This document shows positions 1 to 11,201 of a stretch of 36,616 nucleotides of DNA, in pieces. The DNA is taken from the NCBI GenBank assembly GCA_024196135.1, contig JAMQCK010000215.1, positions 1 through 36,616 on the forward strand, given 5' to 3'. This DNA comes from Pleurotus ostreatus/Saccharomyces cerevisiae fusant. Lineage: Eukaryota; Opisthokonta. The translations under genes were made by a program, and so were the position numbers. The stretch's first letter is position 1. Each line of letters starts with the position of its first letter. The notes under the pieces are model-generated. The model had not been told where the DNA came from, did no database searches, and saw nothing but the letters and a program-made list of their open reading frames with translations.

Positions 1-106
1 TGGTGCGGACGTGGTTGATAATGGTAAAGTCTGGTAAAGTGAGGGAAACATCATACTCCAGAACCACAATAAGCGAAGATGCGGGTCCTTGAACCAAAAT
101 ATACCA
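1..106. repeat. Left subterminal array of ~10-bp-phased TGGT/ACCA motifs
   Basis: TGGT starts at 1, 12, 22 and 32 on the plus strand. ACCA, its complement, starts at 63, 93 and 103. The spacings are 11, 10, 10, 30 and 10 bp, so the motifs within each set face the same side of the helix. A similar array lies on the far side of the two genes (6495-6646). Short, regularly spaced subterminal repeats are known as transposase binding sites in CACTA-like elements; that role here is inferred. Confidence 0.55.
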
Positions 107-111
107 GTAAA

Positions 112-3100
112 CTAGTATAAAATACGATACAAATGTTTATCAGTGAACGAGTTGACGAAGAATGTCTTACAGTGGTCCAGTACATTACTGCTTGTCCATT
201 CGGGCGGTGCAACTCTGCCGAACTTCGGAAATAGATGGACGGATCGTCGCAACTGGGAAATGGGGACGATACTGGCCAGATGTCCGCCCCCGACAGCATC
301 GTTCGTCGATACCTTGTACATACGGTGATCTCGTTCTGGTCTCCGCGAGAATGGCGTATACCACTCGACGTAAGCAAGATGGCGTGGGACAACAACCCCC
401 GGGTTGAATGCGTAGCGTACAGCGACCTTGCTGAGCGAGAAGATAGCGCGTACACGACCCACTCGATGGCCTACAAACCAGGATCAGCATGTTATTGAGC
501 ATGTGCCCATTGGAGAGAGCGTACCTTGTACTCCCGTATCCATTGCTAGTCCGTCATTTAGATCAAACAAGCCGGTGTCGAACCGGGCAGGGATCTGACG
601 GCCTTGCTTATCGCGTCGCGCGGGATGAACATGCACGGAGTCGACCGTTGTCTTCACATCGGTCCATGGATCACGGCGAGTGTATTTGACGCGATGTCGG
701 ACAGCGACCTTGTCGAAAGGGAGGTAGACATGCTCTGCAATGTCCTCCACTTGGCGAGCAGTATTGAGGGAAGGGTTATTCTTGATCGTGATGTATCGCG
801 AGAGTGCAGGTCGGATGAACTGCGCGCCATAGTCGCGCTCCAGCTCCGTAAGCGTGGCGCTCCTTGTCGGGTGCTTTGCAAGCTCCTGCATTCGGTCGAG
901 CTCCAGACCGGGAGGTGACCACCGAGCGCTGCTCGCCAGTGCAGGCGAGCCCGCAAGACGCCATCGCACGTACTGCCCGAAGCGAGCAACCCTCTCGCGT
1001 CGTTCGAGCCAGGTCGTCATTTGCGGAAGCTCGTTTTTGCGGTTCGTCGCAGCATAGGCTCGCTTGGCGTAGTCTATGTGCAGGCGCTCCGTGTACTGCG
1101 TGTTGTAGTTGTCTGTCGTGCCGAATAATTTGATCTGCGTCACGTAGTGGGAGGCGAAGTGAAGCTTCGGAAGATTGAAGTGCTCGCGAATGCCTAGCTC
1201 AACGAAAACATTCTTGTTCTCGTGGAAGCTCCCGAGTGCGTCGTTGACGAGCACTAGGGATTCGCTGGAGTGTACAGGAAATTGAGTGAGATATACGAAG
1301 TCGAGAATACCACGAACAGCGGCCACGATGCGCGGTCCCGCACGAGGTACCGCTACACCGTCGGGAAGATGGACAGGCGCACCGATAATAAGTCCGAGGA
1401 GCTCGGAGCATATCTCGTCGTGGGTTTGGCCGGTGACGTGAGTGAGCGAAGAGATACCGGACATGAAGATACGGATGTTATGGTTTGGGGGAAGGCGCCG
1501 ACAGCGCGCATCGAGTTCTGCCGCGCCATATGCGTCGACTAGCCACGCAAGGAGATGTTTGACGACTCCTTGGTAGAGCTGATGAAGTACGTCGGGTGTG
1601 ATTGACCTATGAGGGTGCGCGAACGGCAAATCGCTCCAAAATGGCTCGCGGACAGGCCGGACACGGCTGGATTTGCAGCGCGCATACCACCCATCCTGAT
1701 CTGCGGAGTTCAGCACCTCCATGACCTTGTCGAGCTCGCGTAGTGCGTTCTTGTTTCCATCCGCAACATCACGGTCAAAGACTCCGAGCTCGTTGTGAGT
1801 TGCGCCACAGAGCGAGCAGTCGCCATTGATCGTGCACGTCACGAGGACCTGTTCCGGATAGTCGCAGACGTCGCAGGCGAAGATTGGGTGACAGCTGCGA
1901 ACTTTACCGTCCGCGGTGGCCATCCTCTCGCCGTAGACACCAGGGCCTTTGAGAGGTGCTGTTATACGCTTGAGACACGAGTGGAACAAGTTGGCGAGGC
2001 ATCGACGACGTGATGCAAGCGTCGGGATGTGCTTGAGGCCCGACGTGGGCAGGTAGGCAAGGAGGACGTATGCGCGCGATGATGGTTTCCGACGAATCTC
2101 CTTGGGTATATTGCCAATGGTCATGTACAAGGGGTAAGCACTTTTATTGCGAAACAGAGTCAATTGCGTTTTGTCGCTCGAGAAGATTATCGGAATGATC
2201 GTGGCGCCCTTACACTCAGGCCGAGCTTCAACACGCTTCTAGAAGGTCATCAGGATTAGGCCCTCAAAGTAAAGAAGTGACGGACCTGCGTATCCCACCA
2301 CCACTTTCCCGTGTTCATGTCGTGATAGAGACGCTGCTGTCGTGTTTCGTCCATGTAGTGTCGTTCCGGACAAAACATGAGCACCGGGCAGAAGTCAACG
2401 TCACCGAGAAGGGCACGGACACAGGCCAGGATGTCGCGGTAGTATACGTCGAAGATCTGGCCAGCAACACTGACCTCATGGCGCTCGAATGGAGGACGCC
2501 CGGGGAGGTGTTTGTCGATGAGCTTGTCAAGCTCAGCCGTGTTCCGGAACGGCAAATCAAGAGCTTCGACAACCTGCGGGTGGATGTTAGGGCAATATAA
2601 GGAAAAAGACTGATTACTGACCCCATCAATCTGCATCAACTCGGTAAATGCGGTCGAGCTAGGACCGCGCACCTTCGCCCATTGGGCAACCTCCCATGCC
2701 AGACGATGTCCGAAAACACCATATATGTTGTCGAAGGAGTCACCGAGCTTCTTCGCATAATCGTCATGCGAGGAGTCCACCTCGTCATCGTAGACTCGAC
2801 CGGCACCAGCGTAGCGCTCGACTACAGGGGGACGTCGCAAGCCATCCTCTGCTTGATCACGATCTGGATCTGCGCCAAAGTCATCGTCGCCATCAGAGTT
2901 CCCTTCATCGGGAGAGCCCATCTCAACATCCACGTCGTCAGAGTCGGAGTCCCAACTTTCGTCGTAGCCCATGAAGTCGCGCTCAGGCTCGGCGCCACCC
3001 TCTAGTTCTGCATTGTATGCATCAATCTCATCCTCGAGCTCGACGTCGGCCTCGAGCTCGAAGTCGGGGTCGAGCTCGGAGTCGTTGTCAAACACTCTGT

Positions 3101-3413
3101 CTCCCGATGCTTGAGGTTGAGCGTCCAGATCATCATCATATAAGCCCGGAAACTCGTCCATAGTGTAATTATCGTCATAGTCCCCAAAGAGGTCACCAGC
3201 AGGATCGACGGGTATGCGCCTCTCGTTGGAAGGATCGGCGGGATCGGGTACGATGGGGGCATCCTGCATCACGCCAGCGGTATGCTCGATCTGCGGGGCA
3301 ATCGGAGCGGGTACCACGGGCAGTGATCCATGCGCCTTGCGCTTGTGGATGTTGAGACCTCGCGCGCCCTTGCATGGCTTGCGACAGTCTCCAACATCGC
3401 ATGTGACGATCAT
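112..3413 (-). CDS. Plavaka-family transposase (1050 aa, 4 exons)
   Basis: This is a cut-and-paste DNA transposase of the fungal Plavaka group (CACTA-related, DDE type). Exons on the minus strand are 3413-2622, 2573-2286, 2238-525 and 470-112. They sum to 3153 nt, exactly 1051 codons, so the frame is intact. The introns are 47-54 nt. A C2H2 finger opens the protein (C5, C10, H23, H28), followed by a strongly acidic linker at about residues 75-190. Family blocks follow: GRPPFERHEVSVAG, CPERHY, DMNTGKWWWDTQ, SSDKTQLT (D382), NIPKEIRRKPS, and TPDVLHQLYQG near residue 575. A later block reads TERLHIDYAKRAY, and HLAYVEWYTPF lies near the C-terminus. The start is the ATG just before the finger. D382, the Asp of TPDVLHQ and an acidic residue in the TERLHIDYAK block are candidate catalytic residues (inference). 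KDZ transposases were considered, but their blocks are absent. Confidence 0.85.
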
Positions 3414-4006
3414 GCTGCAAGGGCTGGTTCAAACGAGTGCTTACGGTATAGAGCTGAGTTCTCACCTTCGTGTATGGGGCTGAGACCGCTCGCGTCTTCT
3501 GCAGGCGAGCGTAGTTGAGGGGAACTGAGTACACGTTCAGGGCAATATGGAGAGATTTGCGGAAGCGAAATCGTGCTGTGGCACGTGTGAGTATGATCTG
3601 TTTCCCTGGCTTCGACTCCAAGCTGCGCACCTAGCCGAAGCTGCAGGCTCTATACGTGGTGGTAACGTAGCGGCTTAGGGAATCCTTACACGCCCCCAAG
3701 ATGATACGGCTGTTTGAGGAGTTTGGCAGAGCGGGGAGAGGTCGGGAGACTGATACTGATGATGTGGAGTAACGGAGCGAGCGCGGCGAGGAGCCCGAGA
3801 TGTAAGCGAGAGCGAGGCAAACGAAAGGTGATGGGGGAAGGAAAGAAGCCAACACGCCCCCTTCGGCCCGTAGCCCGTGGACCGGCAGCTGCCGTGCGCA
3901 TAGACCATTAAATAAGACACGTCAACGGCTTGGTCTAACCACGACGCCCATCTCGACGTCGACAACTAGATCCTCTACGACCCATCTAATTCACGACAAC
4001 ACCGCC
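3414..4006. promoter_or_regulatory. Shared divergent promoter of transposase and DUF6532 genes
   Basis: This 593-bp stretch separates the two start codons and holds no convincing gene. An AT-rich TATA-like stretch (TTAAATAAG, about 3908-3916) lies roughly 90 bp before the DUF6532 start. Both genes must be driven from here, so co-expression is plausible. No other motif could be assigned. Confidence 0.5.
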
Positions 4007-6300
4007 ATGTCCGCGACAAACGACTTTACTCTTACACCGGCGCAGAAGCGCCAGCGAACAATGGCGCTCAACCGGCAGCAAGCCCAGAGCGCTGGCAGCG
4101 CAGCACCTTCGCGCGTTCGGAACGCGTCGCGCGCTATCTCGAATGCTGAGAACGAAGGCCATGGTGCGTAGCCTGCTTGGGGACTCGTACCTCCCTGCTG
4201 ATCGGTCTACAGTGGCCCGAAATAATGCGCGTCCTTCAGCGGCACCAAATGGTTCATCGGCCAGGAAGCGGCCAGCGCCCGCTCCTGCGCAAGGTGCACC
4301 CGCTCCGCCGCCTAAACGTGGCCGTCCCCCTGCTGCTGAAGGTGCGCTCTCATATCTGACGTGGCTGAACACATGTTGATCGTATTGCAGCACGCCGAAG
4401 TCGAGCCCCAAACATCGGAGGGCAGTCCACACGAGCTGTGCCGCCTCGTCGCTCTCAACCCGCTCGCTCTGCCAACCCCTCGCGTGCGCCGGCATCGACA
4501 GGTCCGCCGTCTGCATCAACGCGTCGCGGGCTCGGTGGCTCGCAGGCGCGCCCGCAGCTATCCCACCCTCGGACGCAGACTGTTCAACCCCAGCAACCCT
4601 CGACAGCGCCGACAGCTGACATCAACGTCAATGATAGTGATGGTGACGACGAGCTGATTGAGCGACCTCCGCGGCTGCGTCGTCCCCACCCTGCTGTTGT
4701 TGACGATGAGGGACACGAAGATGAAGAGGGCGATGCGATGCATTACGAGGACTCAGCCATGGATGCGACGATGGAAGAGGAGCCTGAGGAGGACTCGCCA
4801 GTTGATGAAGGCGACCCCATTGCCGAGGTGCGTTATCACTATCATGTACTATCATCTAAGCTGAAGTCTCGCAGGCTGCGATGTTCATTGATGATGGATT
4901 GGCGCAAGAGGACGAGGGACGCATGCCGCAGCCGCCCCCCTCGGCCGCGCAACTCTTTGACAGCGACGTGCATCCTGTCCAGGAGGTGAGTCCTTCATCG
5001 GGTGATTTGGCACGTCTAAACGCGAGCAGGAAGCTTGTCGCCGATCGAGCAAGGCCTCTCAGCGACGTCGGGATGAGGTACGCAGCGCAGCAGCTTTCAT
5101 AATGCGCATGCGACTGACCCATTGCAGATGCCGCAGTGGACCCCTGAGGTCATCGAAGTCAACGACGAGAACGACGCGGACACTGGCGAAGGCGCTCATG
5201 GGCCGTCACCTGTGGCTTGGCCTGGGTACAGCAACATTCGCAACGCACGCCACGGACGCGACCTTCCCGTCACTCAGCAGTCCCCCGAGATGCGTCTTCT
5301 GATAGACACGGCTGTCGACATCGCTTCCTACAACGCTCTCTTCGTCGATGCTATCCAGGAGCATCAAGATGGCTGCGATACGGACCACTACCTCCACAAT
5401 GTCCTTGTCGAAGCTGCTGGCCTATTCACGGACACCCACCCCGCCTTTCTCCAACGTATGACGCAGGAGGTGGACTACACAGATCCCCTTCGACGTGTGG
5501 TATGTTTTTTGTTTGTTTGCTCACTGAGATGTACTGACGTGCTTGCTAGGTGATGCAACGGATCTCGACGCTGCGAAGCACATTCAAGAACCTCGCTGCC
5601 AAGTCTGTCGACTCTTGGTACAACTTGCCAACGCAGGACGCTGTGGAATGCACAGCGAAGGTGGAGACTTTACTGCACCAATCGGCCTTCAAGTTCCCTG
5701 AGGTGAGTCGTATGACTACACTGCGTCGCTGCGTGTTTTGACGGCAACAGGTGCCAGCTGGGTCCCCCGATGGTTCTCGACCGTACCAGCACCGGGCCAT
5801 CATCAAGCTACTCTCGAGCATCGTCTTCTCGTCCAGCTCACAAAGCTATGTTAGCAAGTATCACCAGTATTTCCGTAGCTCGATTGAAAGCCTCCCGGAC
5901 GAGCCCGAGTTACCGATCCCCACGGTGGCGCTCACTGCAACTGCGGTATGCCACTTCGCGAGCTTGTTCCCCTTGCACTCTGACCGTCATACCAGATCAA
6001 CATCGCGCTGCGAGAGTACAACTCGACGTCCGGCCGCTACAACATCGTGTTCAACTATGAGGTCTACAAGCATTACTACAACGTCTACGTCCAGGACCTC
6101 GAGGGCTTCAAGCGCACGCAGCCCACGAAGTTCCACCGTGCGATGGCGAACCTTTACCACGAAGCTAGGTATGTTGTTGTCTGCTGTTCTCCCCGAACTC
6201 GTCATTGATGAGCATTTGTAGCGGACGGTCAGGCGTAATAGGACCTATCACGGTCGAGTCGGAGACGGCGTTGTACAACGTTGCTGCTATGCCGGAGTAG
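4007..6300 (+). CDS. DUF6532 domain protein (617 aa, 10 exons)
   Basis: The biochemical function of DUF6532 is unknown; it is a domain abundant in Agaricomycetes. Exons are 4007-4163, 4213-4341, 4391-4827, 4875-4985, 5030-5077, 5128-5499, 5550-5702, 5751-5945, 5996-6168 and 6222-6300. They total 1854 nt (618 codons) without an internal stop. All nine introns are about 44-53 nt with GT...AG ends. Residues 1 to about 294 are low complexity: Ala/Pro/Arg/Gln-rich with a basic KKR/PPPKRGRPP-like patch that could be a nuclear signal, then an acidic stretch. The domain covers about residues 330-605, with RDLPVTQQSPEMRLL, VSKYHQYF, LPIPTVALTATA, NIALREY and a closing HRAMANLYHEASG block. It lies divergent to the transposase inside the same element, which suggests an accessory role in transposition (inference). 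Confidence 0.8.
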
Positions 6301-6494
6301 GTATCCTACAGCTTTTCATGCTTTCTAGATAATAGACGACGGTTGATGATAGAATGACCCCTACGATTACTTAGACTATAGAGCATTTGATAGACTGTAG
6401 AGGCTTTCGTAGCACATGTGTTCCTTGAATACATCCCACATTCCTTTCCTACTTGTTTGCTGTGATGATTGCCTGAACCTCAATTATCCGAGTG

Positions 6495-6646
6495 ACCAAA
6501 GATGCACCATTGATGGTATACGAGGGTGCGTTGGGTTAAAATGGTCCGAGCTGGTTAATTCTGGTGAGGACAAAGTCGGCATGGCTCGCAATATGTTCAT
6601 ACTGGTTCATTCGTCGCACAATGGTGCAGTGTGGTACAGACTGGTT
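6495..6646. repeat. Right subterminal array of 10-bp-phased TGGT motifs
   Basis: TGGT starts at 6514, 6542, 6552, 6562, 6603, 6622, 6632 and 6642. ACCA starts at 6495 and 6506. Two runs of three motifs are spaced exactly 10 bp apart, and the gap between runs is close to a whole number of helical turns. This mirrors the motif content at the left edge of the window and marks the likely right end of the transposon. Confidence 0.55.
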
Positions 6647-7307
6647 TAATCGTGGACATTCGTGCTAAAAGCGGTACGACGTACAGTCTGGGGTTTTCCC
6701 GATGTAATACGAGGGCGCGTGATCTTCGAGGCTATCCAGTGCGTTCACGGCGACTGAAGCCGAGCCCGGAAACATACAGACTCGCAAATGAGTGTACGAC
6801 TCGCGATTTCTCGCGCTTGATGATCCTCATATCCTCGTAGAGAAAATTCAGTGTTAGGCTTCTATCGTCAACTTATTCGCAGTCCTCTGTCTCTTCGCCT
6901 CGATTGCGCGTCATGGGCTTCAGGAGATGGAACTGCCTACCCCATGGCAGTCTCCAGCGCTTTTCCCCTCGGTGGTGTACCTCACGCATGCGCCCGAGCT
7001 TGCACTGTTTCCCGCAGCTTTGGAACTGGGGCGTAACTGCGCCACGCTCTCGTTGCCAGAGATATTTTGGTGCGTATATACCACATTTTCTATGGATATC
7101 GTGGCATGAGAGCTGACTTGACGCTTCAGGCAGACTCCAATGGCTCAAGGACACGGCCGTACACCGCTTTGAGGGTGAAGGCCGTAATCCCTGGCTGGAG
7201 ACGGTTGCCGAGCTTCACAGTCGGGTGTGGCGTTGTTTGTCTGCAAGGCAAGCATTGGCGATATATAAGTCTTCGCAGCTGTCTACTTGGCCATCTTCCT
7301 TGGAGCA
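6647..7307. other. Intergenic spacer with TATA box for the 7308 gene
   Basis: No gene is supported here. A good TATA element (GATATATAAG, about 7258-7267) lies about 40-50 bp before the ATG at 7308 and supports transcription from there. The rest is unique sequence without obvious repeats. Confidence 0.45.
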
Positions 7308-8179
7308 ATGTCGGACGAGAATATTCCACGCCAGTACGCTTCCAATTCGTTATCTGTATCGTCCATTCACCAGGGCAGCTCAGATTCACGAACGGGCCGT
7401 GGTTCTGGCCCATACCACAACTTACAGAGCAGGACGAGGTGCGTATGCTCTCGTCATTGTTCAGCGACAATCAACCAGGTAAGTTACAGTCTTCCTTCTA
7501 TCATGACGTCGTATCTAATACAAGCCCTTCAGGGACGCTGCAAACTGTGTTTCCTCCAGAGCAAGTGAGCGCGCAGCCTCAGTCTTTTGGGACCGACGAT
7601 AGCTTGCTTGCTGGTCGTATGTACGAGCGCTCCCTCATTATGTCCCTACGAATCAACACTCGGACAGATCATGAGTTCGAGCACATCTTGCCTTCATTAT
7701 CGGAAGACCCATACATGCCGCAAACGGTAGCGAGAGCAGTCAACCAATCGGATTTCTCATTGTCGACTGACGACTTTTGTGACCCACTCGCGCTTGCGAC
7801 GGCGCAGCTTTATTCTGCTCCGAGTAATTCGAGGAGCGTGCGCGCGCCCGACACCTCCCAAGATACACCATATAGCAATCGACTCGACGGCGTATTCATG
7901 TTGTCAAGCATCAACGCTAAGGCGCAAGGTGACGACCATCTGTTCCGCTTGGAGCGCTCTCTGAGAGCGGTCGGGTCAGAGGCACAAATCAAGGCCTCCC
8001 TCCGCCGACGCCGCCCCGGGCGTGGTGCTGACCCAGCGTACAGGCGCTGCGTCCGATGCGGTATGTCGCAAATATGGCTCTCAGCGTATGAGACCTCAAA
8101 CGTACCTAAAGGCATTGATCACCTCGATCCGCTACCCCCCGGGTTATACGCTGGACTGAATTACGGTCGGGACCTATGA
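7308..8179 (+). CDS. Hypothetical acidic Ser-rich protein, possible transcription factor relative (about 244 aa)
   Basis: I do not recognise the family. The preferred model is 7308-7438, 7525-8060 and 8112-8179 (735 nt), starting 40-50 bp after a TATA box. Introns 1 and 2 would end in AAG rather than CAG/TAG. Intron 2 is a multiple of three, so reading through it is also open. A textbook intron (donor gtaagt at about 7480, acceptor cttcag at about 7532) fits the downstream frame but not the ATG frame. The exact structure of the 5' end is therefore unresolved. The body is rich in Ser, Asp and Pro, followed by a basic patch (RRRRPGRG) and a CVRC pair near the end. This layout resembles the activation region plus DNA-binding start of the C2H2 genes downstream, but no complete finger follows. 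It may be truncated. Confidence 0.45.
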
Positions 8180-8285
8180 CCCGCATAACTGGCATGCCCT
8201 CGGATCCGTCCGAGTCCGACTGACGACGTCTCATCAGTGGTCATCCGACGGATCCGCTGCTCGCCTCCCCGGGCCAAAAAAAATA

Positions 8286-8318
8286 GGCGGGGATTGGCCC
8301 CTTGGACCAATCCCCGCC
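8286..8318. repeat. Perfect 12-bp stem hairpin
   Basis: GGCGGGGATTGG (8286-8297) is perfectly complementary to CCAATCCCCGCC (8307-8318), with a 9-nt loop. It lies about 107 bp after the stop of the 7308 gene. The arms carry CCAAT/ATTGG, the core of the HAP/NF-Y binding site, so it could be a regulatory palindrome or a 3'-end structure. There is no direct evidence for either. Confidence 0.5.
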
Positions 8319-8818
8319 CATAGCTCATCGTAGCGCATCAACGCGTAGGTCGAAACATGTGCATTGTCCAATTTATCTACTACACGTACGCTACTACGCA
8401 ACCACCATCTATGGGAGACGCTGCACGGCACAACATACGGGGTTGACTTACACGAAGAATGTGCGCAAAAATAAACATTGCGACGACTGCGAAGCGTGTC
8501 AGGACATGGTCAAGCGGCACATAAATAACGGTGCTCACCTGAGGGCAAGATTACACCGAGCCATTCAGATACGACAGCTTGACCGAATAAGGTGGACCTT
8601 GTTTACAATGACCAATAGTCCAGTTAAGTTGTACCAAGATCAGCCAACTCACCTTCCTCACGAGCGAGACGAGCGAAAACCTTGAAGGTAGATCAGCAGG
8701 TGAGTATAGAGCCGCCAGCAAACAGACATACTGATATGCCCTGTCAAGGCCCACGAGGCAGTGAAGGGGGGTATCGACGAAGACTTGGACGGCTGGAGTC
8801 GTGGAGGCAAGAGACAAG

Positions 8819-9366
8819 GTTGACTTGGCCGCGCTGCGCGTCACATATACGTCATCCGGCGGATGCCGTCTATTGGTGGCGAATATGTGGCACCGCGCCG
8901 CGTCGCCGCCCGAAGTCGGATTGCTTGTCGACCTTACGTCGCCACGCGGGCGCCGAGGGCATCAGAGGCAGGCCGCTCCTCTGCGTCTCTTCGAATTAAA
9001 CGCGATTGCTGTCGAGGCCGAAGACCGTCGTAAACGGCACCTGGCACATGAGCCAAAGCCCGTGCTCCCCGCCGCCTACATCCCCGAAGCCGAGCCCCTC
9101 CAGTCCCTCGACGAAAGATATTCCCAAATCGACAAGCTACGCCCTGAGATCCAGATCCCCCACTACGCCTCCCTCATTACCTGCACCGTTTCACGCCGCT
9201 CGACCCCGGTTATAATGTCTTCGACCTCGCACTCAACTACAATGGCACAGGCCTCAAGTGGAAGATCAGCAGTGCACTCGACGCGTCCCGATCCAGAGAC
9301 GAGCAGGAGATCCTGTACTTCGTCGACGGGTATACCGTAGGGGTGGACCCAAGCGAGGCGGCCTGA
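8819..9366 (+). pseudogene. Frameshifted relic of an unrecognised gene
   Basis: A protein-like plus-strand frame runs from about 8819 with GC-rich third positions, including PEAEPLQSLDERYSQIDKL. Near 9175 the coding signal jumps by one base into the frame HYLHRFTPLDPGYNVFDLAL. That frame continues through EQEILYFVDGYTVGVDPSEAA to a stop at 9364-9366. No intron signals sit at the jump, so a one-base indel is the simplest reading. No start codon is convincing. The family is not recognised. Confidence 0.4.
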
Positions 9367-10461
9367 ATTACTGGTGGCGAGGCCTTCGTCGAATAAGTTA
9401 TGTATATACGTTACATGCGATGCATTGGCGTGCTGCATTCGGTAGTGTCGCTCGATGCTCTTTTCTGGGAGATAATACAGGCACTTCACACCTGAATAGC
9501 CACTGAATGCATCCTGAGATCGAAGTGAGCGAGAAATAGCGCTATGTCGTTTCTCCGCTCATTGCGGGCCTGTGGAGGGTGACAACGAGTCCGCTACGAT
9601 GAGCCTACGGTGTTGGCACCTAGACACATATGACCGCCTGTAGACGGTTATCACCCATCGCTCTGACTAGGTGACTACCTATACATCATGATACGCCGTC
9701 GCCCGCTGCTCATCCGAAAGCATAACCTCCTATCCGCTCGGATAATCCCGAATCACCTCTCCGCATTCGGCCATCCCCACTGATCACCTGAGTCCGTGGG
9801 GATGCGTCAAAAGGCAGATTTGCGACATAGGTCATTCACGCGAAACAAGAACTTCAGAGGCCAGTCACAGTCCACATGTATCCTCGCTCGCTCAAGTTGC
9901 CCTAGATCACCTTCTTCGTCACGAGAATCGGCGCGAGTACGCGTGTATGGCCCATGGCTGTCTTGCGCGCTTCAACACTGCAAGCGATAGGGTAAGCCAC
10001 GTCCAGAAGATACACTTGAAGATGCGCCGGGGTGGGCAGAAGCGCCGGTGACAGTTTGGTGACGATGTGAGCATGCTGGTCTATAGACCCTTTCGTACGC
10101 TCTTTCTTACTTGCTATCACGACTAGCGCAGGGCTTCCCGTTTGTTCGTACACCTGATTATACACAATGGCCGGCCTCACATAACTTATAATCAATTTAT
10201 TTCTTGAATAGAGAACGGCGCTCTTTCTCGCCTAATAATGCTTCCTCACCCGCTAGGACTTGTGTATCAACCTCCCTCGACTTGCGGTGAGAGCGTCGGT
10301 CGTACAAGATACCTAGTCGAGATAGAGCCAAAGTCACTCAGTAGACACTACTCGAGTCTGATATGCGATGGCGGCTTGACCTCCATAAAATGAGATTCTG
10401 GTCGGCCCTTTCGCGGGACCGGTAAGCCCTCGTGTACACTGAGGGATGATGCAGGACCGAA
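9367..10461. other. Intergenic stretch, no gene seen
   Basis: No coding segment is supported. A 9-bp inverted repeat (CATCCCCAC at 9772-9780 with GTGGGGATG at 9796-9804) is the only local structure noticed. The stretch ends at the outer border of the inverted-repeat element. Confidence 0.4.
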
Positions 10462-10757
10462 TGCGCATACGGTCGGCGGGAAGGACCAGGTTCAATTTCG
10501 GATTTTGCGTTCGTGATCGTGATCCCCAAGGTCGGCGGTTCGAATCTGGGCCCAGAGGACATAGTTCTCCATGGCCTTTGTGCGTAATTTGAGGCTAACT
10601 TTGAGCGTATTATGAGTATATGTATCGATACATATGTTTTCCCGCGTGAGGGAGTCCCAAAAGTCACGAATCCGAGGTCGGAAGAAAAGCCGGCATTTGC
10701 CGAGCTCCGGCAGATGCCGATGCTCGAGCTTGGCAGTTGCTTCTCACGGTTGAACTT
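10462..10757 (+). repeat. Left arm of the inverted repeat
   Basis: It matches the reverse complement of 11202-11499 from TGCGCAT outward to GTTGAACTT at the inner edge. Differences are one substitution (GCTAACTTT against GCTACCTTT) and two single-base indels. It contains an 18-bp perfect palindrome, ATATGTATCGATACATAT, at 10618-10635. It also contains a pol III B-box-like string, GGTTCGAATC, at about 10537-10546. Confidence 0.85.
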
Positions 10758-11201
10758 GGCTATCCGCTGCCCATTCGGCCTGGGCCATGCCCTCTAGCAA
10801 CACCTCAATGTAAGCTACATAGATGAGGCTCCTCGGGAGATAGTATACGGCCGCCTCGAGCATATATGATGTGAGCAAACATCTGAAAAGACCCAAAATT
10901 GGAGTTGGGAGATGAGTGCATCCAGCACCTTGTGACGGGGCATAGCCTACCAATAAAGCGCTTAATGTCTCTAGATATATACATCTCTCCATATTTTGTG
11001 GGTCTCTTTAAAGGATGGGAAGAAGCAGCATTGCCCATGACAGTATTGAGCTCAATTGAAAGAAATAGAGGAAAGTAAAGAAGCGATCAGATAAGCCTCT
11101 ATATATTAGCAGCATGCTCAACAAGAAAATGTTATATAGGATTACTCTACAAGAAAGGACTTGAGAGTACCTATCTGGTCTCGCGCAAGGCAAAGGGACG
11201 G

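Larger units (their letters stand above)
1..6650. mobile_element. Plavaka-type DNA transposon with divergent transposase and DUF6532 genes
   Basis: Two divergently transcribed genes, both with intact spliced reading frames, are framed by TGGT/ACCA motif arrays. The minus-strand gene is a Plavaka-family transposase and the plus-strand gene is a DUF6532 protein. The right limit is set after the last TGGT at about 6646. The left limit may lie outside the window. I could not define terminal inverted repeats or a target-site duplication, so the ends are approximate. The intact frames suggest a young or still active copy. That both genes belong to one mobile unit is an inference from the shared promoter and the matching end motifs. 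Confidence 0.7.

Noticed and set aside
112..3413. Assignment of the transposase to the KDZ family
   Set aside because: The TPDVLHQLYQG, SSDKTQLT and HLAYVEW blocks fit Plavaka, and KDZ hallmark blocks were not seen.
1..6650. Terminal inverted repeats of the Plavaka element
   Set aside because: Comparing both ends by eye gave only shared short motifs, not a continuous inverted match; the left end may lie outside the window.
10530..10560. A tRNA gene in the inverted-repeat arms
   Set aside because: Only the B-box-like part is present; no A box, anticodon arm or acceptor stem could be paired.
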